DNA of 64,000 bases from Mariniflexile fucanivorans. Lineage in GTDB: Bacteria; Bacteroidota; Bacteroidia; Flavobacteriales; Flavobacteriaceae. The notes below the pieces were generated by a model that saw only the letters and a list, made by a program, of their open reading frames with translations, ran no database searches and had not been told where the DNA came from. The stretch lies in the NCBI RefSeq assembly GCF_004341235.1, contig NZ_SLUP01000001.1, positions 434,001 through 498,000 of the forward strand, given 5' to 3'. Positions within the stretch are counted from its first letter, which is position 1. Each line of letters begins with the position of its first letter. A program made the position numbers and the translations under genes. Shown one piece after another: positions 41,279-51,394 of this stretch.

Positions 41279-42253
41279 ATGGAATCTACAGTAAAAATTA
41301 CAGCAGCTGAGGTTAATAAATTAAGACAAGCTACAGGTGCAGGAATGATGGATTGTAAAAAAGCTTTAGTTGAAGCGGAAGGCAATTTTGATAAAGCAAT
41401 TGAAGTTTTACGTAAAAAAGGACAAAAAGTAGCTGCTAACCGTGCAGACCGTGAGTCTTCTGAAGGTGCTGCTATTGCAAAAGTTAATGCAGACAATACC
41501 GTTGGTGTTGCGATTGTTTTAGGTTGCGAAACTGACTTTGTTGGTAAAAACGAAAACTTTATTGCACTAGCGGAACAATTAGCAGATTTAGCATTTACAG
41601 TAAACACAAAAGAAGAGCTTTTAGCTGCTGATTTTGGTGGTATGACTGTTGCTGATAAATTAATTGAGCAAACAGGTGTTATTGGTGAAAAATTAGATAT
41701 CAATGCTTTTGAAAAATTAGAAGCTCCTTATGTTGGTTCTTACGTTCACATTAACAAAATTGCTGCTTTAGTAGGTTTAACTGCTAATGTAAAAAACGCT
41801 GAAACATTATCTAAAGATGTGGCTATGCAAATAGCTTCAATGGGAGCTAGCACATTATCTTACAAAGATTTTGATCCTGCTTTTATTGCTTCAGAATTAG
41901 AAGCTAGAATTGCAGTTATTGAAAAAGATAACGAAGAGTTTGCACGTTTAGGTAAAACACTTAAAAATGTACCTCAATACATTTCTATGGCACAATTAAC
42001 TCCAGAAGTGTTAGCTAAAGCTGAAGAAGATGCTAAAGCAGAATTAAAAGCTGAAGGAAAACCAGAACAAATTTGGGATAGAATTTTACCAGGTAAATTA
42101 GAGCGTTTTATCTCTGATAACACTACTTTAGATCAAGAACAATGTTTATTAGATCAAAACTTTATAAAAGATGAAAAAATAAACGTAGCAAAATATGTGG
42201 CTTCTTATGGCGATGTTGCCATTTTAGGTTTTAAACGTGTTGCTTTAGGATAG
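41279..42253 (+). CDS. tsf: Elongation factor Ts
   Basis: EF-Ts exchanges GDP for GTP on EF-Tu. The 324 residues include the UBA-like N-terminal domain with the signature VNKLRQATGAGMMDCKKALVEAEGNFDKAIEVLRKKG and the core GCETDFVGKNENF (Asp-Phe contact with EF-Tu). The C-terminal part contains SYVHINKIAALVGL and FVGRN-like elements. It is about 40 residues longer than the E. coli protein because of an enlarged core region (about 120-290), as is typical for Bacteroidetes. It is followed by a terminator. Confidence 0.97.
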   Translation: MESTVKITAAEVNKLRQATGAGMMDCKKALVEAEGNFDKAIEVLRKKGQKVAANRADRESSEGAAIAKVNADNTVGVAIVLGCETDFVGKNENFIALAEQLADLAFTVNTKEELLAADFGGMTVADKLIEQTGVIGEKLDINAFEKLEAPYVGSYVHINKIAALVGLTANVKNAETLSKDVAMQIASMGASTLSYKDFDPAFIASELEARIAVIEKDNEEFARLGKTLKNVPQYISMAQLTPEVLAKAEEDAKAELKAEGKPEQIWDRILPGKLERFISDNTTLDQEQCLLDQNFIKDEKINVAKYVASYGDVAILGFKRVALG

Positions 42254-42305
42254 TATTATAAATCGATTGGATGAAAATCCACTAAATAAAAAGAATCTTA
42301 TAAAA

Positions 42306-42333
42306 AACGTCTTGGTACTCAAGGCGTTTTTTT
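42306..42333 (+). terminator. Intrinsic terminator of the rpsB-tsf unit
   Basis: AACGTCTTG and CAAGGCGTT form a 9-bp stem with one G-T wobble and a five-base loop, followed by seven T. Confidence 0.82.
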
Positions 42334-42380
42334 ATTGCAAAAAAGCTTCAAAAACAACTTTCATTTTAAATTAAAAAATT

Positions 42381-42388
42381 TATCTTTG
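42381..42388 (+). promoter_or_regulatory. Putative -7 element of the atpD promoter
   Basis: TATCTTTG matches the Bacteroidetes -7 consensus, 60 bases before the atpD ATG and just after the tsf terminator. The -33 position shows CTTT/TTTC rather than TTTG. Confidence 0.55.
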
Positions 42389-42445
42389 CACGCGGAAACT
42401 AAAAGTGTTTTCATTCAATTAAAACGCATAATATTAAACATATAA

Positions 42446-43957
<1,512 letters not shown>

Positions 43958-43960
43958 TCC

Positions 43961-43978
43961 AATTGATAATTATCAATT
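43961..43978. repeat. Perfect 18-bp palindrome in the atpD-atpC spacer
   Basis: AATTGATAATTATCAATT is its own reverse complement, and the following bases repeat its half (CAATTATCAATTATCAATTT). The 51-base spacer between atpD and atpC is almost entirely made of this AATTATCAATT motif. It could form an mRNA hairpin that sets relative expression of the two subunits; this is inference. Confidence 0.7.
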
Positions 43979-44008
43979 GACAATTATCAATTATCAATTT
44001 TAAAAATT

Positions 44009-44296
44009 ATGTATTTAGAAATTGTATCACCAGAGGCTACTTTATTCGGTTCAGATGTTGAATCTGTAGTGCTTCCTGGTATTAATGGCGAGTTTCAAAT
44101 TTTAAAAAATCACGCTTCTATCGTGTCGCTTTTAAAGGAAGGAACCGTTAAAATTCATACAGAAAACCCAATGGTTTTAGATGAGTTACACGCTGATATT
44201 GTGCCTCAAGGGAAAGACAATAAAGTGTTAACACTTAAAATAAATTCTGGAACTATTGAAATGAAAGACAATAAAATAATTGTTTTAGTAGATTAA
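44009..44296 (+). CDS. atpC: F-type ATP synthase epsilon subunit (short form)
   Basis: The 95 residues form only the N-terminal beta-sandwich of epsilon: MYLEIVSPEATLFGSDVESVVLPGINGEFQILKNHASIVSLLKEG. The C-terminal helical hairpin found in the 139-residue E. coli subunit is absent. This short form is the rule in Bacteroidetes, so it is not a truncation. It implies that autoinhibition by the extended helical arm does not operate here. A strong bidirectional terminator follows. Confidence 0.95.
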   Translation: MYLEIVSPEATLFGSDVESVVLPGINGEFQILKNHASIVSLLKEGTVKIHTENPMVLDELHADIVPQGKDNKVLTLKINSGTIEMKDNKIIVLVD

Positions 44297-44320
44297 AACT
44301 TATTTTATAATATAATAAAA

Positions 44321-44349
44321 AAACGCGAAGCACATGCTTCGCGTTTTTT
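44321..44349. terminator. Bidirectional terminator between atpC and umuD
   Basis: A perfect 12-bp stem AAACGCGAAGCA/TGCTTCGCGTTT has A-rich sequence on the left and six T on the right, so it can end both convergent transcripts. Confidence 0.88.
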
Positions 44350-44350
44350 G

Positions 44351-44794
44351 TTAATATACTTTTTTAATAACATTGGTTACAATGCCCCAAATAACAAAGT
44401 CGTTGTCACTTGTTATTTTTATTATGGGGTAGTTAGGATTTTCGGGTTGCAACCACACACCTTCCTTATTCACTTTTAAGCGTTTTACGGTAAATTCACC
44501 ATCGAGAAAGCACACGGCAATTTTATTGTTTGCAGGTTCTAAACTTCTATCTATTACTAATAAATCGCTATCATCAAGTCCGGCGCCAATCATCGATTGA
44601 CCGCTTACACGCGCAAAAAACGTGGCCTCTTTGTTTTTTATAAGTTCTTTATCTAATGATAAGCGTTGCTCTTTAAAATCTTCTGCTGGTGAAGGAAATC
44701 CTGCTGAAATTCCTGCATCGTAAAAAAGCGTACCTAAACTGTCTGACTCGGCTGGTGTGAAAAACGTTAGGTTATTGGATTGATGTAATATCAT
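44351..44794 (-). CDS. umuD: UmuD-like S24 peptidase (SOS mutagenesis)
   Basis: The 147-residue LexA/UmuD-family protein self-cleaves on RecA filaments to give the active partner of the translesion polymerase. The cleavage site Ala31-Gly32 (SAGFPSPAED), nucleophile Ser67 (SGQSMIGAG) and Lys104 (FTVKRL) are all in place, followed by LQPENPNYP. It lies downstream of umuC on the same strand with a 284-base gap, not directly upstream as in the usual umuDC order. No LexA box was sought in detail because Bacteroidetes boxes are not well defined. Confidence 0.92.
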   Translation of the reverse strand: MILHQSNNLTFFTPAESDSLGTLFYDAGISAGFPSPAEDFKEQRLSLDKELIKNKEATFFARVSGQSMIGAGLDDSDLLVIDRSLEPANNKIAVCFLDGEFTVKRLKVNKEGVWLQPENPNYPIIKITSDNDFVIWGIVTNVIKKVY

Positions 44795-44925
44795 TTTATT
44801 TTGTATTTTTTTGCGTTAGGGATTACTCATGCATACCATTGTACTAAATCGAAATCGTGAATACCTTTGGTATTTGTAGTGAAAATCCTTTTTGCCAATT
44901 AAAAAAAGTAATTGCTTCCAATTAA

Positions 44926-44966
44926 GAGATTGCCACAGAAAATTAGAAATTTTCTTCGCAATGACG
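44926..44966. repeat. Copy of a 41-base dispersed repeat in the umuD-umuC gap
   Basis: GAGATTGCCACAGAAAATTA and the next 21 bases are identical to 24055-24095. It contains the palindrome AAAATTAGAAATTTT and ends in CGCAATGACG. Bases 44967-45013 after it resemble the element near 24285. This repeat DNA makes up much of the 284-base space between umuC and umuD, where I see no gene. Confidence 0.88.
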
Positions 44967-45078
44967 CAAAAAGATTGAAACGTAAAGCCCGACCCTTGTG
45001 GTAAGCCCAAATAGTTTTTATTATTTCTGTTTTTAAATTTAGTTCTAATTTATGAAATTATTGCATTTCTAGGATAAA

Positions 45079-46335
45079 TCATTTCACTTTAATAACATCA
45101 TTAATATTGGTTGTGTACCGTGGCGATAAGCGCTCCTGACGCATTTTCCAAGTTCGTTTTAAATCTTGATTCGCTATTTTTACTTTACTATCGGCATATT
45201 TAGCATTTAAACCATCAATGGCTTTCATTAAAGGTTTATGCTTTGGGTTTTCCTTTTCGAATAATTGTAATTGATAATTTGATGTATCTACCAAACCCAT
45301 CACAATCACTCCTGCCCTTTTATATTTGATGCCTTCCATAAAAATACTCGTTACCGCCTCCACTGCCTGCTGACTTATAATTAAACTAGAATCGGTTGGA
45401 TAGGACAAGCTTATTAATTTGCTGGCACGATGTTGTTCTAAATCTTTTTTATGCCTATCACTACTCAACATCACATAAATAACATGGCAACTGGAGCCTT
45501 GTTTACGTAATTTTTCGGCGCAACTTGTGGCAAAGGTGGAAATACGCTCTTTGATGTTATCAATATCTGAAAACGTGTACTCGAAACTTCTAGTGGTGGC
45601 AATGGCTTGCTTTGTGGTTACTTCATCTAATTGCAAGGTTGGAATGCCTTCTAAATCCTTTTTAAGTTTCCACTGGGTGATGGAGAAATTTTTGCGCACC
45701 CAATCATCGGGTAACTGAACAAAATCGAATGCGGTGTTGCAGTTTTTAGCTTTCAACCGTTTTGTTAAACCCCGCCCAATACCCCAAACATCTTCAATTT
45801 TAATCCATTTTAGGGCTTTAATGCGTTTTTCTTCAGAATCAATAACATAAACACCATTGGTTTGCTTCGGGAATTTACGTGCAATTTTATTGGCAACCTT
45901 ACTCAATGCTTTTGTGGGCGCTACACCTACGCAGGTTGGAATGCCCGTCCATTTTAAAATACGGGTTCGAATTTGTGTACCGTAATCTTCAAGATTATAA
46001 TTTTGGAAGCCTTTTAATTGAATAAATGCTTCGTCTATACTATACACCTCAACATCGGGCGTAAATTGTTCTAAAATAGCCATCACTCGGCTACTCATAT
46101 CACCATAAAGTGGATAGTTTGAGGAGAATATCTGAATATCGTTCGCTTTACAAAACCCTTCCCATTTAAAAATAGGCGCACCCATAGGCAAGCCTAATAC
46201 CTTTGCTTCATCGCTTCGCGAGATAACGCAGCCATCGTTATTACTTAAAATAGCCATGGGTTTGTTGCGTAAATTGGGGTTGAAGGCACGTTCGCAAGAC
46301 GCATAAAAATTGTTACAATCTACTAGGGCGTACAT
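45079..46335 (-). CDS. umuC: UmuC-like translesion DNA polymerase (Y family)
   Basis: The 418-residue catalytic subunit of a polymerase V-type enzyme has the Y-family motifs MYALVDCNNFYASCERAFNP, SNNDGCVISRSDEAK and VEVYSIDEAFIQL with the catalytic acidic residues. Helix-hairpin-helix residues are in KIEDVWGIGRGLTKRL, followed by the little-finger domain. The C-terminal SPRYTTNINDVIKVK matches UmuC. It precedes umuD on the same strand but is separated from it by repeat DNA. Confidence 0.94.
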   Translation of the reverse strand: MYALVDCNNFYASCERAFNPNLRNKPMAILSNNDGCVISRSDEAKVLGLPMGAPIFKWEGFCKANDIQIFSSNYPLYGDMSSRVMAILEQFTPDVEVYSIDEAFIQLKGFQNYNLEDYGTQIRTRILKWTGIPTCVGVAPTKALSKVANKIARKFPKQTNGVYVIDSEEKRIKALKWIKIEDVWGIGRGLTKRLKAKNCNTAFDFVQLPDDWVRKNFSITQWKLKKDLEGIPTLQLDEVTTKQAIATTRSFEYTFSDIDNIKERISTFATSCAEKLRKQGSSCHVIYVMLSSDRHKKDLEQHRASKLISLSYPTDSSLIISQQAVEAVTSIFMEGIKYKRAGVIVMGLVDTSNYQLQLFEKENPKHKPLMKAIDGLNAKYADSKVKIANQDLKRTWKMRQERLSPRYTTNINDVIKVK

Positions 46336-46401
46336 GAAAACAAAGATACTATTTTTGCAATCTAAAACTCAAACGCTTTTAAAACCCAGTTAAGTATTTA
46401 T

Positions 46402-46839
46402 TTAAAATAATTTACCACTTTCTATAATAGCATGTCCGGTGCGTTTGTAGGTTACTTTTTTACCGTTGGCACAAAAATAATAGACTGCTTTTGCTTTTTG
46501 TTCAGAAAATGATAATAAAATAACGTCTTCAACCTTGCAATTATAATCTTTTGCCACTTTTGCTTTTACATGATCTATAGTGGCTCGACCTTTTTTTAAT
46601 TGCGATTGAATTTTATTATCTAATTCTGGTTCTGTAAATCCCTCAGCTAATTTACATTCGTCTTTTTTCATGGGTGCTTCAGTAGCACTTTCTTTTGGGA
46701 TCTCAGCATCAATATATTCCCATGTAAAATCTGCTTTTAACCAAACACGTCTACCGTCCTCAGTTTTTACAATGTGGTTGTTTTGGGAAAAACTTATACA
46801 AGAAATTAAAAACAATAGAATAAAGAGACACTTTTTCAT
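46402..46839 (-). CDS. Secreted DUF3157-like protein
   Basis: The 145-residue protein has a Sec signal peptide (about 1-19, ending ISFSQ) and a short beta-rich stretch IVKTEDGRRVWLKADFTWEYID that resembles DUF3157 proteins of Flavobacteria. An alpha/beta C-terminal part follows with three cysteines (two in DYNCKVEDV and YYFCANGKK). The function is unknown. It lies 66 bases beyond the umuC start on the same strand and seems to be a separate unit. Confidence 0.7.
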   Translation of the reverse strand: MKKCLFILLFLISCISFSQNNHIVKTEDGRRVWLKADFTWEYIDAEIPKESATEAPMKKDECKLAEGFTEPELDNKIQSQLKKGRATIDHVKAKVAKDYNCKVEDVILLSFSEQKAKAVYYFCANGKKVTYKRTGHAIIESGKLF

Positions 46840-46886
46840 AACTAGATACTATTTCGTGAATTACAAAAATACGGTTTCACATTAAA

Positions 46887-47093
46887 TTAGTCTTCAACAT
46901 ATTCTAAAATATCTGCGGGTTGGCATTCTAACGCTTTACAAATGGCTTCTAAGGTTGAAAAACGCACCGCTTTGGCTTTTCCGGATTTTAATATAGATAA
47001 ATTAGCTTCTGTAATACCAATAATTTCAGCCAACTCTTTACTTTTCATGTCGCGTTTAGCAAGCATGATATCCAGATTTACAATTATTGACAT
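46887..47093 (-). CDS. XRE-type helix-turn-helix regulator (YozG-like)
   Basis: The 68 residues are one compact HTH domain: IVNLDIMLAKRDMKSKELAEIIGITEANLSILKSGKAKAVRFSTLEAICKALECQPADILEY. It is the small Cro/C1-type regulator usually encoded beside DUF2975 membrane proteins. Its start lies three bases after the DUF2975 stop on the same strand, so both are made from one transcript, and it may regulate its own operon. Confidence 0.9.
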   Translation of the reverse strand: MSIIVNLDIMLAKRDMKSKELAEIIGITEANLSILKSGKAKAVRFSTLEAICKALECQPADILEYVED

Positions 47094-47096
47094 AGC

Positions 47097-47663
47097 TTAT
47101 ATGGTTAGGTCGTTTTCTTCCTTTAACAAAATTCCTTCCTTAAAAATCTCTGCCATTATTAAGGCAAATACTATTAAAAACAATATAGTAAAAGGTATAG
47201 AAATTCCCATAAAATCACCATTTTCAAAACGAAAAGAATCATAGCTTGATATTATAGCGAATCCTATTAAAAGCCTCCCTATTCTTCTAAACGACTGTAC
47301 ATTATTTTTTCTAAATGTTTTTATATCTTTTACAGATTGCATAATTTTTTGAAACTCTCGAATACACAAAAAAATTAAAATGAACCCTCCAAGAATTTTA
47401 AAATATGTGATATAAAGTGATACCGTTTTCAATTTATCTAGTGTAAAAATCTCAGTGTAATCTGCATCTGTTTGATACTTCGACTTCATTGAATAAAAAT
47501 ATTTACTCTCAGTTTTAAGATCAATTTTTTTAGAATTATAAAAATCTCTATCCAATTGCAAATGAATAAATATTGCAGTAACTCCTATCATCGTTAAAAT
47601 TAAAATAGTTTTAGCAACCTTACTTAATGTGATGGCTGCATTTAAAAGAGAATTTCTAGTCAT
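47097..47663 (-). CDS. DUF2975 membrane protein
   Basis: The 188-residue integral membrane protein has four hydrophobic helices (about 12-32, 85-105, 128-148 and 158-178). Its pairing with a downstream YozG-like XRE regulator is characteristic of DUF2975. The first gene of the pair is preceded by a 291-base gap with a dispersed palindromic repeat. The biological role is unknown; a membrane-linked sensing role for the HTH partner is a reasonable guess. Confidence 0.82.
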   Translation of the reverse strand: MTRNSLLNAAITLSKVAKTILILTMIGVTAIFIHLQLDRDFYNSKKIDLKTESKYFYSMKSKYQTDADYTEIFTLDKLKTVSLYITYFKILGGFILIFLCIREFQKIMQSVKDIKTFRKNNVQSFRRIGRLLIGFAIISSYDSFRFENGDFMGISIPFTILFLIVFALIMAEIFKEGILLKEENDLTI

Positions 47664-47810
47664 AACCCGTTATTTTATTATTGTTTAACGATAACAAATA
47701 TAGTAAATTTATCGAAAAACAATAATTTTTTATTAAAAAAGCAAGAAAATATTTAATAACCAGTTGAGTGTTATTATTATAAAAAGTCAATTTTGTACTA
47801 TATGTCACAT

Positions 47811-47855
47811 TGAGCTTGTCGAAATGCAACCTTTCTGAGGTCTTCGACAAGCTCA
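47811..47855. repeat. Palindromic TGAGCTTGTCGAA repeat
   Basis: TGAGCTTGTCGAA (47811-47823) and TTCGACAAGCTCA (47843-47855) form a perfect 13-bp inverted repeat around 19 bases, flanked by TGTCACAT and GACTGACAT. It is a stand-alone member of the dispersed repeat family also found inside the MITE-like copies and around the GIY-YIG gene. It lies in the 291-base gap 47664-47954, in which no gene is visible. Confidence 0.85.
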
Positions 47856-47954
47856 GACTGACATCTAGTTTCTAAATGGCTTATAATTTTCATATAAAAA
47901 ACTACTTTTAATTGATTTTTTTTTAATTACACCCAACTGGTAAATGATAATAAA

Positions 47955-49451
47955 CTAACTACTTAAAACCATATTATAAGCTGCACGTAATTTCTTCACT
48001 ATAATTTCAATATCCTCTTCATTCAAATCGCCAAACCCAAAACGAATAGAACAGGTGTTTTTATCTTGATAAAGAATGGTTTTGGGAAGAAATAAGTCCA
48101 ACTGTTCAGTATAAAATGCCAGCTTAATTAACGATATTTTAGGTTCAAAACGCAGCCATAATGCTAAACCACCTGAAGGTTTTTCCCAAATTATTTGTTC
48201 TTTAAAATGCTCATGTAAACATTCACATAAAAAATCACGCCTTTGCTTATAAATAATAATGTTTTTCTTTATTAATCGGTGTATTTCCCCTTCATAAATA
48301 AGTTCAGAAAGCATTTGTTCTTGAATTAAATCACCTTGACTATCCAATATTTTTAAATAATTTTTAGCTTCTTGAATTAAATTTTCGGGCGCAATTACAA
48401 ATCCCGTTTGAAAACTTGGAAATAATGATTGCCCTAGTTTGCCTAAATAAATAATAACCCCATTGGCATCGGAAATCGCCATAGGCAACATAGCAGAACC
48501 ATCAAACTGAAAATCGTAATCAAAATCATCTTCAATAATAGCGAATTGATACTCTTTTGCCAGTTGCATTAATTGCAAACGGCGTTCGGCACTAAGTCCT
48601 CTCGTAGTTGGGTAATGCCGGTGCGCACATACATACACACAACGAATGGCATGTTTTACAAAATGTTTTCTAATGTATTCTACATCGATGCCATCATCAT
48701 CAATGGGGATGGTTTTAATAGCAGCTCCCGATTGTTGAAAAATCATATTAGCGGCATAGTTACTTAAATCTCCTACCAAAACAATGTCTTTAGGCTTCAA
48801 CAATACTTGCGAAACAATATACAAACTCATTTCGATACTACGCGTACTCATTAAATGATGTGGTTTTATATGAAAACCGCGCGTGGCATTTAAATAATTA
48901 CACAATTGAATTTCAAAAACTGAATGAGAAGATGAAGCTGATTGATTCCATTTTGAAATCAACGTTTTTCGCTTCATAGATGCACTATACCATTTTGAAA
49001 ATTGATGCGTAGGATGCAATTTTAAATCGGGTTGACCATCGTTGATACGGTATTTTTTATCACTATTTTCATTCGTAGATGCTAAATTAAAAGACGTTTG
49101 AAACGGAAATCCCGTTGTTTTTGCATAGTCATGCGCCTGATCGATACGTTGTGCCGTTGCTTTAATGGTTGCTGTTTTATGCTCAGGAACTAAAATACAG
49201 GTGCCTTTATTGGGTATAATTTCCACCCAACCTTGCGAGGCTAATTCGTCGTAAATAGCCACCACCGTATTTCTATTAATATTAAAAAGTTCACTAAACG
49301 TACGTGTACCAGGAAGCCAATCGCCTTCAGTTAAATACCTACGCTGTATGGCATTGATAATTTGTTGAGCCGCTTGAATGTATAAGGCTGTTGAACTTGA
49401 TTTTTCAAGATGAATTAATTGCTTTAGAAGTTCGCTAACCGGACTATTCAT
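47955..49451 (-). CDS. MocR-type regulator (GntR HTH fused to aminotransferase-like domain)
   Basis: The 498-residue protein joins a GntR winged helix (about 20-88; LYIQAAQQIINAIQRRYLTEGDWLPGTRTFSELFNINRNTVVAIYDELASQGWVEIIPNKGT) to a fold-type I aminotransferase domain. EDDFDYDF (about 307-314) supplies the PLP-pyridine aspartate. The segment where MocR/PdxR proteins have the PLP lysine reads YLGKLGQSLFPSFQTGF: the canonical Lys position is Gln341, and the later Arg is Gln, although Lys338 is three residues earlier. PLP binding is therefore uncertain. It diverges from the TonB receptor gene over an inverted repeat that is its probable operator. Confidence 0.9.
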   Translation of the reverse strand: MNSPVSELLKQLIHLEKSSSTALYIQAAQQIINAIQRRYLTEGDWLPGTRTFSELFNINRNTVVAIYDELASQGWVEIIPNKGTCILVPEHKTATIKATAQRIDQAHDYAKTTGFPFQTSFNLASTNENSDKKYRINDGQPDLKLHPTHQFSKWYSASMKRKTLISKWNQSASSSHSVFEIQLCNYLNATRGFHIKPHHLMSTRSIEMSLYIVSQVLLKPKDIVLVGDLSNYAANMIFQQSGAAIKTIPIDDDGIDVEYIRKHFVKHAIRCVYVCAHRHYPTTRGLSAERRLQLMQLAKEYQFAIIEDDFDYDFQFDGSAMLPMAISDANGVIIYLGKLGQSLFPSFQTGFVIAPENLIQEAKNYLKILDSQGDLIQEQMLSELIYEGEIHRLIKKNIIIYKQRRDFLCECLHEHFKEQIIWEKPSGGLALWLRFEPKISLIKLAFYTEQLDLFLPKTILYQDKNTCSIRFGFGDLNEEDIEIIVKKLRAAYNMVLSS

Positions 49452-49483
49452 TATTTTAAAACTGGACTATTTAACTAGTCCAG
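49439..49483. promoter_or_regulatory. Probable MocR operator between regulator and TonB receptor
   Basis: CTGGACTA (49462-49469) and TAGTCCAG (49476-49483) form a perfect inverted repeat with a six-base centre. A third half-site, CCGGACTATT (49439-49448), lies in direct orientation 23 bases before CTGGACTATT and overlaps the start of the regulator gene. MocR proteins commonly use mixed direct and inverted half-sites. The site would control both divergent genes. Confidence 0.65.
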
Positions 49484-49528
49484 AAAGTTACGAATTTTGC
49501 AGCGTAAAAAACAATACAATTATTTGTT

Positions 49529-51361
49529 ATGAAGAATAACTATTTCCTAGCGTTAATCATACTAGTTTCTGTCACCATACATGCCCAAACTCCTCAAGAT
49601 AAATCACAAGATACCACGGCGCTTAGCGAAGTAATAATCAACTCTACCCGAATTGATTTACCATTTAAGGAAAACTCCAGGACTATTTCTATTATTTCTT
49701 CAGAAGTTATAAAAAACAGTGCTACCAATAATATTGCCGATTTACTTCAACAAGTTGCTGGTATTGATGTGAGACGACGTGGAACTTCGGGAAGTCAAGC
49801 CGATTTATACATTCGTGGTGGTAGTTTCGACCAAACTTTATTACTTATTGATGGCATTAAAATGGACGATGCACAAACCGGGCACCATACCATGAATGCT
49901 GCTTTACCAATTGAAGTTATTGAGCGTATTGAAATAATAAAAGGACCAGCAGCGAGAGTCTTTGGACAAAATGCTTTTAATGGCGCTATAAATATTGTGA
50001 CTAAAAAAGAATTAAAAAACACAGTTTCGGCAACCATGGAAACGGGTTCTTTTGGGCAATTAAATGCGGGCGTCACCGTGGGATCTCAACTAGAAAATTC
50101 ATCGCATATTATACATGTTGATAAAATGTCTTCTGCTGGGTATCGTCATAATACCGATTATGATAACAATAATTATTTTGTAAAAAGTGTTTTTAATAAG
50201 AACAAACAAGCTGTTGAAATGATTACCACATTCCAAGAACGCAAGTTTGGTGCTAATGGATTTTATGCCAGAGAAAGTGCTACAGAACAATACGAAGAAA
50301 CCCAAAATAGTTTAATAGCCTTTTCTACAGAATTTAAAACAGAAAAATTAAGTATCACACCACGTATCTATTGGAAACGAAACCAAGATGAATATGTGTA
50401 CTTAAGAAACGATCCCACCGTTTACAGAAACTTACACATTACCAATAAAATGGGCGCAGAAGTAAATGCCAATTACACATCCAATATGGGTATAACAGGG
50501 TTTGGGGTCGATATTTCTAAAGTGTATATGACCAGTAACAACTTGGGAGATCGTAACAGGTTTATGACCACACTATTCCTAGAACATGAATTTAAAATTT
50601 TCAATGACAAATTAGATATTACACCTGGAATTGCCGTAACTTATTTTTCAGATTTCGATTTTTACGCTTTCCCGGGAATCGATTTAGGTTACAGAATAAC
50701 CGACCAATTAAAAGCTTATGGAAATATTGGTTATACCTATAGAATTCCAACATATACCGATTTATATTACAACGATTCCAGTACTGCAGGAAATCCAGAT
50801 TTAGAAGTTGAAGAAGCTTTTGCTCAAGAAATTGGTATTAAATATTTCTCTCCTAAATTTTCAGCAACATTGGCTGTATATAACCGAGATGCTCAGAATT
50901 TAATTGATTTTATACGCCCAAACATTACCGAACCCATTTATACAGCTACGAACATAACCGAAGTTAACACTAAAGGGTTCGAAATTGATGCTGCATATAA
51001 TTTTAAATTAAACGATTTTAACCAAACACTGGCTGTTGGGTATAACTTTTTGGAAGACGATATTTTAAATCAAAATAAAGAACTGTCTCGTTATTCGTTA
51101 AACACCCTTAAACACCATTTCACGACCCGTTTAAGCACACAATTATTTAAAAATGTGAGTCAGAATATTATATACAAACATGCCCAACGTACCACAGGCG
51201 ATAGTTATAATGTGTGGGATGCCTCCTTAGCTTTAAACCTTAAACAATTAGAATTCAGCATAACTGCAAGCAATATTTTTAATGCCGATTATATTGAAGC
51301 AGGTTTTGTACCGATGCCTCCAAGCAATTTGCTATTTGGTTTGAGGTATAGTTTTAAATAA
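49529..51361 (+). CDS. TonB-dependent outer membrane receptor (BtuB-like size)
   Basis: The 610-residue receptor has a signal peptide (about 1-20), a plug domain (about 35-150: NIADLLQQVAGIDVRRRGTSG, LYIRGGSFDQTLLLIDGIKMDD, IEVIERIEIIKGPAARVFGQNAFNGAINIVTK) and a 22-strand barrel ending in the terminal Phe-Lys strand FGLRYSFK. Length and plug resemble vitamin B12-type receptors, but no cobalamin genes or riboswitch are near. The substrate is unknown. Divergent placement with a MocR regulator and a shared operator suggests control by a vitamin B6- or amine-related signal; this is inference. Confidence 0.88.
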   Translation: MKNNYFLALIILVSVTIHAQTPQDKSQDTTALSEVIINSTRIDLPFKENSRTISIISSEVIKNSATNNIADLLQQVAGIDVRRRGTSGSQADLYIRGGSFDQTLLLIDGIKMDDAQTGHHTMNAALPIEVIERIEIIKGPAARVFGQNAFNGAINIVTKKELKNTVSATMETGSFGQLNAGVTVGSQLENSSHIIHVDKMSSAGYRHNTDYDNNNYFVKSVFNKNKQAVEMITTFQERKFGANGFYARESATEQYEETQNSLIAFSTEFKTEKLSITPRIYWKRNQDEYVYLRNDPTVYRNLHITNKMGAEVNANYTSNMGITGFGVDISKVYMTSNNLGDRNRFMTTLFLEHEFKIFNDKLDITPGIAVTYFSDFDFYAFPGIDLGYRITDQLKAYGNIGYTYRIPTYTDLYYNDSSTAGNPDLEVEEAFAQEIGIKYFSPKFSATLAVYNRDAQNLIDFIRPNITEPIYTATNITEVNTKGFEIDAAYNFKLNDFNQTLAVGYNFLEDDILNQNKELSRYSLNTLKHHFTTRLSTQLFKNVSQNIIYKHAQRTTGDSYNVWDASLALNLKQLEFSITASNIFNADYIEAGFVPMPPSNLLFGLRYSFK

Positions 51362-51394
51362 AATTTCACCTTAATCTTATTTCAATTGATCTAA

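Noticed and set aside
44009-44296. atpC as a truncated gene
   Set aside because: The 95-residue epsilon subunit without the helical hairpin is the normal form in Bacteroidetes.
49529-51361. TonB receptor as a cobalamin receptor under a riboswitch
   Set aside because: The upstream gap is only 77 bases, too short for a cobalamin riboswitch, and contains a protein operator-like palindrome instead.
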